Positions 46,927-59,117 of a DNA stretch of 64,000 bases are shown piece after piece (position 1 is the first letter of the stretch; each line of letters opens with the position of its first letter). A model generated the notes under the pieces. It worked only from the letters and a program-made list of their open reading frames with translations. It had not been told where the DNA came from and did no database searches. Position numbers and translations under genes: made by a program. Source of the stretch: Takakia lepidozioides (Eukaryota; Streptophyta; Takakiopsida; Takakiales; Takakiaceae); contig CM060731.1 in NCBI GenBank assembly GCA_030704615.1, positions 70,784,756 through 70,848,755 on the forward strand, given 5' to 3'.

Positions 46927-49900
46927 TCAATAAACATGCAGTGAAGTATCCTTGAACCCTGCAGCAGCTTTATGCTTTTCAAACAGTTCCTCAACAGCAC
47001 TTAAGAATTGCCCATGCACAGCTGCAACCTGCAAAGGAAAAGAAATAATTTCACGACATACCGCCAACAGCCTGCATTTTTATATGGACTGCAAAGCCAG
47101 CTTCTAATCAGCAGACAGTCTGTGGCACTCCACACATTACAATCACAAAGCAGAAAACGACAGAATGCACAAGTACCAGCCTACCTCTTCCCTTGATGGA
47201 TTTGGGTTCTTGATGACATTAATCGGCTTCCCAATCACAAAAAACATGGGTTCCTTATATGGAACTGGCCCTCTGCAATTAACCACCCATCATCATCCAG
47301 CAAAATTAACACTTCTAACCAGGTGTATGGAGGAAGAAGGGTCTGTACTGTGGTATCTGTGAGAGAGAAAAGAGATAATCGGTACAACCAAAACACCAAT
47401 CAATGAAGGTTATTAGATTTCACCAGCCCACAAGGCATGCTGGAGCCATAGGAAAAGGGCTAACGAGAACCAGTATAAATCATATAGAGGTTGAGTAAAC
47501 TTGTTCTTGCCTGCTGGACATTAACTATTACAGACACCCACACATGACAAGGGAAGAATTGTTATACCCATAGTTGCCCCAGAACACGAGAGGGGTGAAT
47601 CCCATGGAGCGGGACAATCTATTGTACCACTTGCCACTTGGTTTCCACCATCGGTAAACATTAGTCTGCACAAAGACAGCATAGCAAAGTAAGCGGAAAT
47701 TGTGTGGGAGAGGTTCAGATTTATTTTGCCTATTGGCAGAAAATGGCTGGAAGCAATGGCAAAGCCAGCAGGAGGCCCAAATCGTCATCCAGTATCCCTT
47801 GTTGAGGGTTTTATAATGGAGCACAGAAAATATGACCACATTGGTGAACATCTGGGAGACCACTACAAATCTCACACCTGCCAGGGACCATGACTGCCCG
47901 GCCCTTCAAAATGGTCTGTCATCTAACCTCTTTGGGACTCTTTTCATGACCTATTGACTTCACCAAATCAACTGAGAGTGGAATGCAGGACTGTACTTGG
48001 CCAAAGCAGAAGGTCGGTACTATTGCCGCGCCTGATTCGATTGCTACACGCACAAACCCATATCTTTGCTTCAGAAAAACCACCTGCTGACATACCACTA
48101 GTCATCAGCACAAGAACAGATCCAGATATCCATGAATGCATCACTGTGGAGAGCTTCTCCTCACAAAACCCTGTTAACCAACCTAAATAACAGTAGCTAG
48201 TAACACACTGATATGTTTTCCACCAACATGGAAGAAACTTAGGAGAATAACCAGAAACAATTCCAGACATGTCTGGAACCTCTTGTAAAAACAACTTTGC
48301 ATGACTACTGACAAAGGGAGGTGGGACTGCGAACCTCACGGTCATGCTGCATGTACAGGCACTCTTGTACGCCACCTGGACAAATGATAGTGCTGTATCC
48401 AGTATCAAGGAGTTCACGGAATTGCTTTCTTGACACGGGTACTACGCCCAGCCAAGACCAGATATGCCGTACTATGGGCGTCCAAAACACCTGCCTCTCC
48501 ATCCAGACAGACTTAGACACAGTTTATCATGTTTATGCTTTCGTACAATACAGACCGGTATTTTCAAGAAACTCATTTGTGTATTCACATCAAGGTCGTG
48601 ATCTCTGTCGTTTAGCAGGGCAAATATAAGCCATTCAATGATTCAGTTGCACACATTATGTACAACACTGAGCCTGGAAAATGAGTAAATGGTAAATCTT
48701 CCAGACTTCAGAAGCAGCCTCAAAATATCTTCCACACACCCGTTCTTTGCAAGTTCAAATTGTGCAATTTACACCAAACAGTATTTTGGGCATAAGAGAA
48801 CTTGGTAGTTCAAATGTCACAGAACAGGTAAACACATAAAACCACTGTACCTGGCCATCATCCTTCAAAAAATACAATACTGTCCTGTAAACCACCAATT
48901 CATTACAACCAAACCCTAACACCAAATTATGTTGAATTTTGTAGCAAAGAAGACTCAGTTACTCACTGCAGTACTTGCGAGCGCTCGTATTTTGGTCAGA
49001 GGCAGAAGACCACTGTACGTAGTGAGTACAATAATCCCTAAAGGAAGCACAGAATGCGGCTCTGCTGCAATCACTGCCCCATCCATGCATAAATACAAGT
49101 TAAATCACAGGCATCAATCTGTGCTCCCTTTTGAGACTTGGTTGTCATCAGCCTGTAGTCCATTAGATGTCATGAATTCACACCCTCCAACCTTTCATAC
49201 CCAAGTTAATTGAGATTGCAGATTCCCCCCTGCAAGAAGTTTTTCACTGGCACCATGAGATAGATCACAACATAAATTCTTCACTGATGCAAGTACCGTG
49301 ATCTCACACTCCCATTAACTTGGACTTACCATAGGCATGATTTGGATCAAAGGCATTGACATCTTCCAAGATGACCTTGATGGGAAAATATCGAAGGGCA
49401 TGCGTAACTATAAATCTGATTCTCACACCCAACAAAATCATCATCACTTGTGAGAACAAATCTAGCCGACACACATACACAATTCAATCTTGGTGTTTCT
49501 AACAGCGTCTTCCAGCCAATGCTCCTGCAATCTTGCTGTAAATGAGCTCACAGCTTTCCTGAAGACTTGAGACATACCTACAGTATCCAATCCACAATTC
49601 CTGCAGATTAGAATTCTCACATCTCCCTTCTACCTCTCTCTTATGGACAGAGAACATAAACAATGACAAACACAGCCCATATGCCAATCCCTACCCAGTT
49701 GTTAGGTGAATTATAGAGCTCGACTTGTTACGTGAATTACATAACTTTGCCAAGAGAGAGTTTCCTTTCTTAGTAGTAAATCCGATCTTCACAACAAATA
49801 CAGAAATGTCCATAACAAACGCATTTCCTATCTGCAGCGAGTCATGAGCACACTACGAGGACAGTATTCAAATCAGCCGACACGGTGCAGCTTTAAATGA

Positions 49901-51532
49901 CAATTAGGCCTTTCAAGTTTGCAATGGACAAGAGACTGGAGAGACAGACATCAAAGCAAATCAATAGCAACCACATCAACACTTTTGTCCACAAGCCCTT
50001 TACCTACAGAAAAAATATATCAGTGTGAGAGCCCAGTAGACTCTGAACTCACATTGAGAGGTAACCAAAGGTGAAATGTGATAGGCGTGTCCACATTAAA
50101 AAAGAGCTTTCAAAACATGAAAACTTAAACACCAGGACAAAACATCAAGGAACATTACATGGACGAAGACATATAAAAAAAAGAGGAAGGATATCAGAAA
50201 GACTGTTGTCTTTGTCACTTCGTGAGTCAATTCAAGAGTATGACCAATCAAATATATTATGCAGAGCACTGACCAGCTGCTATCCCCCCACTGACTTCAT
50301 CAGTTCCCAACAGAGGGTGCCAATGTATAACAAGGTATGAAGACTCAAAACAAGACAGTTTTAGCATTCAAATCGTATTTGAGGCTGAACCTCACTCTGA
50401 AACCACTAAAAGTTGGGGCACGTTTCGGTTTCCAAATCTGATTACCTGAGAGGACCTGCTTAGGTTTAGGCTCTCTTCTCTGTAACAGAACTGTTCAACG
50501 ATTGAGGACAAGCTTTTCTGTAATTGGAAGACGTCAATTTGGAATCTTTGGCATCAACTTGGTAGTTTGCTGACATTACTGCAAAAAAATCTTACTGGAA
50601 ACCAGCCAATACCTCAAAGGCTTGCTAAGTCAATACATGTTTGGACGATTTCAGGGTCATGCCTGTAGCAAGTGAAAATGACAAAAATGGCTGAGACATT
50701 TGCAATAAGGTATTATAGAAAATGAAGACATGCTTGATGAGAAGGACCTCGTTGCACAAACATTGGGCAAGCACATCAGAATGAAGCATACATGAAGGAT
50801 TTTGGCAAGGAGCTCCTTTAGACTTATGAAACGGATGTAGAACCTTACTTTGCAACTCGTGTACCCAAGGGACCATCCACACGGACGGGTACGAACATGA
50901 GCCCCAGCCACACTCCCAACAATCTGCAAAATCCATCATCTCGTGTCCTCTCGCCGTGTCAGACAAGGATCAATTTCTGAATGCCCTAGAAGAAGTCCTT
51001 TCCAAATTGTTAGTGACCAGTGGGGCAAACAGTAACAATCCAATCAGCACACATCGCAGTTCTCATGGTGAGAGGGGCCCAAAAATTTAGCCTGTAAAGA
51101 ATACTACTCCTGACGCCTTCAGATACCCAGCCCCAGCAACTTCCCATGACTCAATTGTTCACAATGTCATATTAACTCAAAAATCAGCGATAGGTACGTA
51201 ACCTCCGCCCCCTGCCTTCACTCCGTGCACAACACTGAATATGCATCCAACCTGCCACCTAGCTGCCAGACTCCTCTTTACCCAACAACAACCAGCAATC
51301 AACCTGTCTGGAGAAGCGCACTGTGGCAGGGAAGAGCTTACGTCCAAGCCCAAGGGCGAGGCAAATTCATCAAAGACACAATGGTGACGAAGAAGTTGAG
51401 GTGAAAGCCCCCTAACCACAGCAGCAAAGCCAGGCTACCCAGCACCCCTCCCTTCCCCATCTTTCCATCGCCCTCCGCCATTTTTCGCCACAGATCAGCA
51501 GCTTCAACTCTCAATTGCTCTTCCAGCAACAC
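46927..51532 (-). CDS. DGAT2: Type-2 diacylglycerol acyltransferase (DGAT2)
   Basis: An ER membrane enzyme transferring acyl-CoA to diacylglycerol in the last step of triacylglycerol synthesis. Exons found on the minus strand: about 51532-51342, 49600-49578 (23 nt or longer), 49417-49330, 49073-48967, 48490-48335, 48083-47997, 47665-47568, 47272-47185, 47028-46927. Motifs: N-terminal membrane segment ([20 protein letters not shown]); [21 protein letters not shown]; the catalytic [96 protein letters not shown]; and [17 protein letters not shown]. From 49417 onward phases agree at every junction. At least one exon between 51342 and 49600 remains unplaced. The start could be the ATG at 51532 or 51481. 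Confidence 0.92.
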
Positions 51533-51539
51533 ACCTCGA

Positions 51540-52260
51540 CAGAATGCGGCCGCAACCCAATTCCCAATCGGTGGCCTACATCACTAGCAACAAGTGCTCT
51601 CTTGGGGCAGAGCTGCAGCATCAAACGCAGCAGCTTCCACGGTGGATCCCTCGCCGCACCTCCATGCCCTGCTAACTGTCCTCTTCACTCTCGCTTCCAA
51701 CAACTCGTTCACACCTGTCTGCTCTTTATCACCGCTATCGTTGGACTGGTGACCTTTTCAATTATTTTTGTTTATATTCTATGTGTACTATAAGTATAAA
51801 TCATTCTTGTTTTTGTTTTTGTTCTTTTTTTAAGGGAAACACCTGGGAGCGACATTCTTGTTGATCCTAGTATGAATGGATTTGACCCGAGAAAGAAAGA
51901 AAAACAAATCAAAAGGATCACAGTCCAAAGCTTAAGAATGTATGATGAGGCCATCCTTGGGCATAATTGCACGTATCTCACTTGTATTTCGGTGGAAGTG
52001 GCTCTTATTTACGTTGGCTTGGGTCGGAGTCTTTTCTCTTCATGGATGACAGAATGTTGAGTTTTGAATGAATAAATATTTGGAGGGACGGGAGGCTTTT
52101 GACAGCTCCATTTGTCCGGGAAAAAGAAAACATAGGACAAGAGGCCCCTAAGTTTATTTCAACCAAACAAGAACGATGAGTTTGTCATATATGGAACATG
52201 TGCTATAATAAGTTGGAAGTATACGACGATCTCATTTTATTACTAAAAATATGCTAAGCT
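51540..52260. other. Upstream region of DGAT2; non-coding
   Basis: The first 250 bp probably include the DGAT2 promoter and 5' UTR on the minus strand. The 92-codon plus frame at 51515-51793 is antisense to that region and has no domain. Nothing else is recognised. Confidence 0.4.
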
Positions 52261-52267
52261 TCAAACA

Positions 52268-52550
52268 GGCTGTCGGTTCGGTGAACCAGGTGGTGGATAG
52301 TGCAGTCTGTGCCACCCAGGTGATTCTGGGTTCAAATCCTGCCATATGCTTAAACGTACATTGACGCCCGATAGTTGGATTGCTTTCCAGGCATTCACTT
52401 ACATAGAGGTGGATTATTGACGGGAAAAAGTCATAGTGGTCCAGATCGACTTTGATTATTTTGATCTACGGCCTAGATTGATCTTGCTATTCCAAATTCG
52501 GAATATGTGTGTGGAATTTTCAGTGACATCATATTCTGAATTCAGAACAT
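52268..52550 (+). mobile_element. tRNA-derived SINE, copy A
   Basis: The head (52268-52345) has the tRNA promoter layout: an A-box-like stretch near 'gaaccaggtggtggatagtg' and a B-box GGTTCAAATCC at about 52329. It does not fold as a full tRNA and continues into unrelated sequence. It aligns along about 75 bp with the head of the minus-strand SINE at 58.2 kb (ccaggtgg, gtgcc..cc..ggtg, gggttcaaa). The 3' end and target duplication were not identified. Confidence 0.65.
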
Positions 52551-52589
52551 GGTAGATTCCTGGCCTCTAAGGGCGCCCTCTTTACGTGA

Positions 52590-52715
52590 CACGATTGTTT
52601 TCAGGTTTAGGTTAACCGGGACCGGGTCCATTACTGCAAAACCTGACTTGGAACCGGAACCTGCCAATGGGGATCGGCGCAGAACTGAACCAGCGGTTCA
52701 TGTTGGGTGTGAGAA
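52590..52715. repeat. AACCGG-rich block 1
   Basis: Words such as aaccgg, ggaaccgg and gaacc recur (gttaaccgggaccggg, cttggaaccggaacc, gaaccagcggttc). The same composition returns at 53300-53460. The two blocks may be ends of one element, with the MITE at 53082 lying between them. Confidence 0.5.
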
Positions 52716-52825
52716 CTGGAGAACCAGGGCGCATGGGGATTTCTTAAACCCTTGGTGCGCCTTGGCATAACATGACATAAACCGTGGAGAGCTGGTGGCC
52801 CCATGGCAAAACTTCTTTAATGCTC

Positions 52826-52935
52826 TCAAGCTCCATGAGATCGTGGATTCAATGCTTGAAGGCCATGAGATTCTATGTTCAATGCTTCAACGCCCTGAGA
52901 TCTTGGGTTCAATCTCCAGCTCCATGATATCCTGG
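52826..52935 (+). repeat. ~30-bp tandem repeat, 3.5 copies
   Basis: Units of about 30 bp share 'ccatgagat.t.g.ttcaat.ct' (ctccatgagatcgtggattc, ccatgagattctatgttcaa, ccctgagatcttgggttcaa, ccatgatatcctgg). Confidence 0.75.
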
Positions 52936-53081
52936 CTAAGTTCATTATAAGAGAGAGAGAGACTCCGACCGAAGCCGGCGTAACTAAGAGCCATTTCGGA
53001 GTGCCCCCTTTCGGAGTGGACCCTATACTAAGTTCATTAATCAAAATATTAGAAGATGCCAATACTTGCCAGATAGCTGAA

Positions 53082-53284
53082 TACCGTAGTACCTTGGCAA
53101 GTTCAACACTCTTCCGTCGAATATTTATTTTATTTTGAGAATTCCATGTCGAAATATAGAATATTCCCAAAGATACTCTATTATCATTTACGAAATTATT
53201 TAATTTCATAAAACTAATTTCCAAAATTTTCAACAGTCTTTAAAATATTAAAATTTGTGTCGAACTTGCCAAGGTACTACGGTA
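53082..53284. mobile_element. MITE with perfect 23-bp TIRs beginning TACCGTAGTACC
   Basis: The left TIR 53082-53104 and right TIR 53262-53284 are perfect reverse complements (TACCGTAGTACCTTGGCAAG...). The element is 203 bp, AT-rich and non-coding. TA occurs at both extremes, so it may be a 2-bp TA target duplication plus a CCGTAG terminus. The perfect ends suggest recent mobility or a recently active family. Confidence 0.9.
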
Positions 53285-53299
53285 GTAATTTCAACCCAT

Positions 53300-53465
53300 A
53301 AAATCTGAACCAGAACCTAACTGGAACCGGTGGTTTTTATCAGCAACTAACCGGTAACCGGAACCGCCCCCATGTTTAAAAGTTGGATCCAGAACCGGCT
53401 CAATAAAAAAAACCCGGAACCGTATCCGGAACCGTCTCTTGAAATAATTGTGGAACTAGAACCCA
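53300..53465. repeat. AACCGG-rich block 2
   Basis: The words aaccgg, ggaaccg and ccggaacc occur about ten times in 165 bp, as in 52590-52715. The 98-codon plus frame at 53372 crosses this block and is not supported as a gene. Confidence 0.5.
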
Positions 53466-53598
53466 AGGTTCCTTCACAAATGCAAGAACCGCCCAACATT
53501 GGATTCTGTCAGTCTCTGACTTTTTCGAACAAAACAAATCACAGACTTGCATCCCAGATGCAGATCTTGACAGCACTTTGCAGGCTGCGCTGCTGTGT

Positions 53599-54288
53599 GA
53601 TACCGTCCCTGGACAACCGTTTAGGCATTTTTGCGCCTAATAATAAAATCAATCAATCAGAAAATTAGGCATGTTTTGAAAACAATTTCTCAAATTAGGC
53701 ATCTTCATGCTATAAGTTTTTAGAATTAGGCACATGAGAAGAGAAAGCATTTATTTTCTTAAGAGTATAATTACAAAATAGACACCTAATGCCCATGGGC
53801 CCTTCCAGGTTCCAGCTACCTTTCATTTCCTAAAAATGCCCCTCTTTGTTGTACGCGGTGCTCCAAGGCTCAAGCTCTCCGATCCCTCTCACACTTTAGG
53901 TGAGTTCAATATTGATAATCCACACTAGTGTAAGCACGTTGGTACGGGGCTTTGGTACATTGGTCATTGGCCCAGGCACACTGGTTCAGGGCTTTGATAC
54001 ATTGGTATGGTGGTGCATGGTGAAACCTCTTACATAATGGTACTCTTGAGTTGTGGTTGGTAGGCTTTTATTTCCACACACATATATTTGTATTGATTTT
54101 TGCTTAAAGAAATTTTGATCTTATTACAAACAACATGAGAAGAGGCTTGGAAGTTTTTTGGTGGAATTTTTGGGCATTAGGCACTTTGGTCCCATAATTT
54201 CCCAACAATTAGGCCAAAATCTGAAAAATTCACATAATTGATCATTTTGAATTAATTATTGCCTAAACGGTTGTCCTGGGACGGTATC
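53599..54288. mobile_element. Non-autonomous TIR element, ~690 bp, 29-bp TIRs beginning GATACCGTCCC
   Basis: The left TIR 53599-53627 and right TIR 54260-54288 differ at one of 29 positions (GATACCGTCCC(T/A)GGACAACCG...). The interior is AT-rich, without a transposase, and repeats the word attaggca at least six times (near 53619, 53665, 53693, 53727, 54176 and 54255). The TA inside the outer GATAC suggests a TA target, as in the two shorter MITEs. Confidence 0.88.
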
Positions 54289-54543
54289 CAATTCTCATGT
54301 GCACGCCAAATTTGTACAATATGCTGGCCAACACCTGCCCAATCTCGCACAAGAGAAGCTTCAAGACCTGTGAGACTTAGAGACTAGTTTTCCTTCTCGG
54401 AAGTGCAGTTCAGACTTGGAGAGAGTATATTGGGCCCGTAGGCAGGCCCAGACGGGGCAGGAACTCTAGAGATTGCCCGCATGTTATAGATTACAACTTG
54501 AAAGATGCAGGCTTATCAACATTCCAACTCTTCTGTCTCTTGA

Positions 54544-56617
54544 GTGGGATATAAGAAAGTGAGGAAGACTGAGTTCCAGCATAAAATGGCATGGGTTGGG
54601 GTACCGATCGCAGTCCATAGCCGACTGATTCTTCTTCTTGCAGTCCTGTCAGCAATCCGGAATTTGATCGGTGGCATTCATGGCAGTTCGATTGCCCCCG
54701 AGGTCTGCGATGCATCGGGGTGTACCGTCTCCAGCACATATAGGCTATGGACAGATAGAGTCCCCTGCAAGATGGCAGAAGTGGTGTATCCCACCACCGA
54801 AGAAGAGCTCATAGCAGCGGTTGCAGGTGCAGTGAAATCCAACCGAAAGATTAAAGTCGCTAGTAAGGGGTGCCATAGTATCCCCAAGCTTGTATGCCCA
54901 GGTGGAGATCAAGGACTTCTCATTAGTACGCGTGATTATGCGTCCAACATTATTGTAGATGAAGAAGCTTTAACTGTCGCCGTGGATAGCGGCGTGCAGT
55001 TGAGAGACTTGATTGACAGACTTGCGACTTATGGGCTCGCCCTCCCACACTCGCCATACTGGGATGGCCTTTCAATTGCTGGACTGCTAGCTACTGGTGC
55101 TCACGGAAGCTCAATATGGGGAAAGGGAAGCGCAGTGCATGAGTATGTGACAGAAATCAGCCTCGTCATTCCAGCACCACCAGAGAAAGGGTTTGCCGAG
55201 CTTATCACCCTGAACTCGCAATGCGATGAGAACGCTCTGAAGGCAGCCCGGGTTTCTCTGGGAGTACTTGGTGCTGTGTCCCAGGTCACCCTCAAGGTGG
55301 AGCCGATGTTTAAACGGGCTGTTACAAACACGCTCGAGGATGACGTTGGTTTGGAGAAAATTGTGTCATCTTTTGCACATGTTCACGAGTTTGGAGACAT
55401 AACCTGGTATCCATCTCAGTGGAAGGTTGCTTACAGATTGGACGACCGCGTAGCTGATAATGTTGATGGAAATGGTAGCTATGAATATCCAGGATTCACC
55501 CCTGGTATGCCAAGCGCCTGGATTGAAACACGAAGAGTTGCTGGTATGTACCTAACAAATTCTCTTTCCCTTACAGATCTACCATCAATTATAGTTAATA
55601 GCACTTGAAGATTGAATTAGTCGACAGATTCTAAGAACTAGATTCATGACCAACATCTGAAGCTGTCTCAAATGACAATATCATGCAGGGATCCAGGTGG
55701 AAGCGACGCGCGACTCGACTGTTAGATGCGCAACTGCCAGAGATCAACTCAATATCTTAACGAGCATGGCAAGAGGCTTCAAAAGCAATCGTGAGCCCGA
55801 ATTCAACGGGTACCCTGTAGTAGGCCAGCAAAACCAGATGCAGGCGGCAGGAGGATGCCAAAACAACCCTGACCTGCTGTGCCCATGGGACCCACGCTTT
55901 AAAGTAGATTTCATGTATGAGGCCTCTCTCTACATATCCTTCACCAAAATTGAGAATTTCATCTCTGATGTGAAGGCCCTTCGTGATTTAGATCCCGCCT
56001 CGTTTTGCACACTGGACATGTATACCGGAATCCTCATGAGATTTGTAAAGGGGAACTCATCAGCATACTTGGGTCAGAAAGAAGACGCAGTTAACGTAGA
56101 TATTGTCTCCTATCGACCATACGAAGCAGAAACGGCGAGGCTTCACGAGGACGTGTTGGAAGAGATCGAGCAAATAGCTGCCTTCAAGTACGAGGGCAGA
56201 CCGCACTGGGGAAAGAATAGAGACGTGGCCTTCGAAGGAGCTGCAGGAAAGATACCCGACCTTGCCAAATTCTTAGCAGTCAAAGACAAGCTCGACCCCA
56301 ATGCTTTGTTTTCCAGTGAGTGGTCAGATGCGATCCTTGGAATTCAGAAACCGGGAGCACGAGGCGTGTCGACTGTCAAAGATTTTTGTGCTGTAGAGGG
56401 CTTGTGTATTTGCTCGGAAGATAGACACTGTGCTCCAGACAAAAGTTACTTCTGCAGGCCAGGAAAACTGTATGCAGAGGCTCGCGTATGCCGCTTCGAA
56501 GAGGACCCAGAGGAAGGTCATGTGTCACAACAGTCAGAAGCCAACACATTATGTAGCACTGTGGAGAATTTTTTTGAACCAGCACACTTTGAAGCAACAG
56601 CAGAGTCCGATGTTTGA
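54544..56617 (+). CDS. L-gulono-1,4-lactone oxidase-like protein (GULLO)
   Basis: A plant GULLO-family flavoenzyme, oxidising L-gulono-1,4-lactone towards ascorbate; some plant members are inefficient, so activity is uncertain. Two exons, 54544 (or ATG 54586)-55543 and 55689-56617, join in phase as RVA|GIQVE. From 54586 it is 628 residues. Features: a signal peptide-like N-terminus (HSRLILLLAVLSAI); a conserved Cys pair (CDASGCTVSS); the FAD domain with KGCHSIPKLVCPGG, DSGVQLRDLI and GLLATGAHGSSIWGKGSAVHEYVTEI; the ALO-type C-terminal domain with GYPVVGQQNQM; HWGKNRDVAF (the HWxK motif of aldonolactone oxidoreductases); and SSEWSDAILGI. A plant-specific Cys-rich tail ends it (CAVEGLCICSEDRHCAPDKS). 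No frame damage is seen. I prefer the 54586 start because the signal peptide follows directly. Confidence 0.93.
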
Positions 56618-58048
56618 ATCATCCGCACGAGGACATCACCATTTTTACATGTTTCTAAGGATCTTCTGCATGTCAACTTTAATACATTTCTGGGTTCTGG
56701 GTTTCACTGGAACTGCTAGAGGAGGTAGAGGCGAGAGGATGAGATACAATTGGCAATTTACAAGAATACTAAACAGTAAACACTGTCTAGATGTACTCAT
56801 TAAATTCACAAGCATCCAACCAGAATTCACAGATCAGAATCTGAATCTCAGTATGTGAGATCTGAATGAGCGAGTCTTTCAGTGTGTTAGTAACTAGAAG
56901 CCTTGCCTGAATTGGCCTTGTCAGGCTGATCGGGGCAGGTTCTTTTGACACTTCTCACTTTCATCTGGATTTTGTACTAAGCCATTGGTGACTTTGCCGT
57001 TGGCATGAACTGCAGAAATACTATGGTCAGTAGTGTATGTGAATCTGCAAAGAAAGTCCATTCACATCATTTTCACTTTGAGGCAATTTCCCCATTATAA
57101 AGCTAACTCCAACATCTACAGCTTACCCCATCAGAACATGGCCTTTCGACTTCACCTGGGAGCTCGGTTGCAGCATAGTAACATTTCCAACAAGACCAGA
57201 ATCTCTAGATAAATTCGCTCGTCCACGCTCATAAAAAAGTACATTGAGCTAAGAAATCTTTCATAGCTATATACTGTGATGTTGATTTACACAGCTCTCC
57301 TCATTTTCAATCTCAAAAAGATAAGACTCGTTCGTGATTACACTTTTTCATGGTGATGAAGTAGCCAAGACGTGGAATACTTTAGACTCAAGTTCTCCAC
57401 CAAGCAAAAAAAAAGGATGAGAGAAGACTGTTGAAGTTAAGACATCATCAATTGTATATGTGATTTTTGTGAGTTAGAAGTCATTTATGGATAGTCGCCT
57501 TTTTTTTTAAAGTTTTTTAGTCGCCTTGATATCCGATTTCTACTTCTTAGAAGAAAGATATTTCACTATTATAAAATGATAGTTCACCAAAAAAATGCAA
57601 ACGTTGCGTACAAAATTGTGATTTCTAGCAAGTCTATACTACAAGAAGAATGAAGATTAACAATAGATGCTAGACGTTTACAACCTGATCTGCGTACGAG
57701 AATGACACAACCAAACACATTGCGGCAAAATTAGGTAGTATGCGATGACGGATTGAAGTGAAGCTTATACCAAAATCTAACCCTTTATATGTGCTATGGT
57801 TCGGGAATATGAGATATGGAATGATAACACAATAACATGTATAGATTAAAACACTGACGAATTGAACACTAGTAGATAGACCGAAGAAGAATGTCAAATC
57901 TTGTGTTATCTAAACTCTAATCTATACATCAGAGTCATTGAAAACAAAATAAGAATCAGGTCTTATTTGTCAATACTCTTGAACATTTACTTTAGCTATA
58001 TCTTTATCTGATGGCACAAACTTTCTACGCACCATGATAATTACATTC
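56618..58048. other. Non-coding 3' flank of GULLO
   Basis: AT-rich. The first few hundred bases are probably the GULLO 3' UTR. Frames up to 75 codons, no domain, no clear repeat. Confidence 0.4.
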
Positions 58049-58057
58049 TCATCATAT

Positions 58058-58284
58058 ATATATAAAGGAAACCACGGAGCAACAGCCCACAATTCAGGGC
58101 CTTGAGGAGGAGGAAAAATAACCCCCTTTCATTTATGGGCAATGGAGGCACACATGACAATAACATCCAGACAGAACGCCACGGACAATCCTCACCTGCG
58201 GCAGGACAGCGGGTTTGAACCCCGAACCACCAAGGCGGCACATTGTGCACTTACCAGCCACCTGAGCTACCAACCGATGTGCAA
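58058..58284 (-). mobile_element. tRNA-derived SINE, copy B, with 9-bp target duplication
   Basis: On the minus strand the head at 58284-58195 reads like a tRNA gene: A-box 'tagctcaggtgg' and B-box 'GGTTCAAACCC'. The body ends in 'tttatatatata'. TCATCATAT occurs on both sides (58049-58057 and 58285-58293), the expected target duplication. The head aligns with copy A at 52.27 kb. Confidence 0.82.
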
Positions 58285-58293
58285 TCATCATAT

Positions 58294-59117
58294 TTGTTCT
58301 TGGATGTTGGACAAAGCATAATAAACACTAGGGCTTCGCGTACGAATTCTGAAAACATCGTTCAATATTCACAAAAAAGGGTGGATATGTGATGCTACAA
58401 AAGGCAAGGGAGGTTAGATTCTCCTTTCCTCTAACGTAACGCCGGTATCTAGGGATGAAAGCTCGATAGGGCAGGCAACACAAGAGCGGTTTTGCAGATA
58501 TACAAGCTGTGGCTTCATATCCAGTAGCTTACTTTCTAATTTCATTTCTAGGTGGCAGATTTGCATTAGTTTCTTTTGGCTTGCAACTCACCTTCAGCAT
58601 CCAAAGGTGTTCTTCTACATGATCGTATTTGGATCTGGATGTCTCTAGTTGTTCTTCACAGGAGTTCAGATTTTCAAACCCGGGGGTAGCATCACATATG
58701 TGATGGCCCACTTTTTCCTGCTCCCATTTTCTCCCGAAAGATGTGTTTTCAAGTATCAGAGGATGTAATGTAGAGGGATGTTAGCAGCTACTCTGACAAC
58801 ATACCATAGCTATACCGTTAGCATACACTTCAATGTTGTGTACCGTTAACTCTGGCGCTCAGCCTTGCGGTAACCAGCTTAGCCTGCATCCATTAGTGTC
58901 TCAACAAATAGTGCTGACTTGGAAATGATGTGGCAGATGAATAAAAGGGCTCTGGAAAACAGAAGCCGGACCGTATTTTTTCATTGTGTTCATTGGTGGT
59001 GTACAAGGTGTTCTGTAGAGACGACGTTGAGGTGACAAACTGATGAACAAATCCTGTATGTGTGTTTTGTGCGTTGGTGTGCTACAGTAGGACCACCCAC
59101 TACGTCCTCTGCAATTA
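58294..59117. other. Non-coding, left flank of the second Gypsy element
   Basis: It may include the 3' LTR of the element at 59.1-64 kb (minus orientation), but no TG...CA bounded repeat could be matched, because the other LTR is outside the window. Confidence 0.35.

Noticed and set aside
52268-52345. Possible tRNA gene
   Set aside because: A- and B-box-like words are present but the acceptor and anticodon stems do not pair; better explained as a SINE head.
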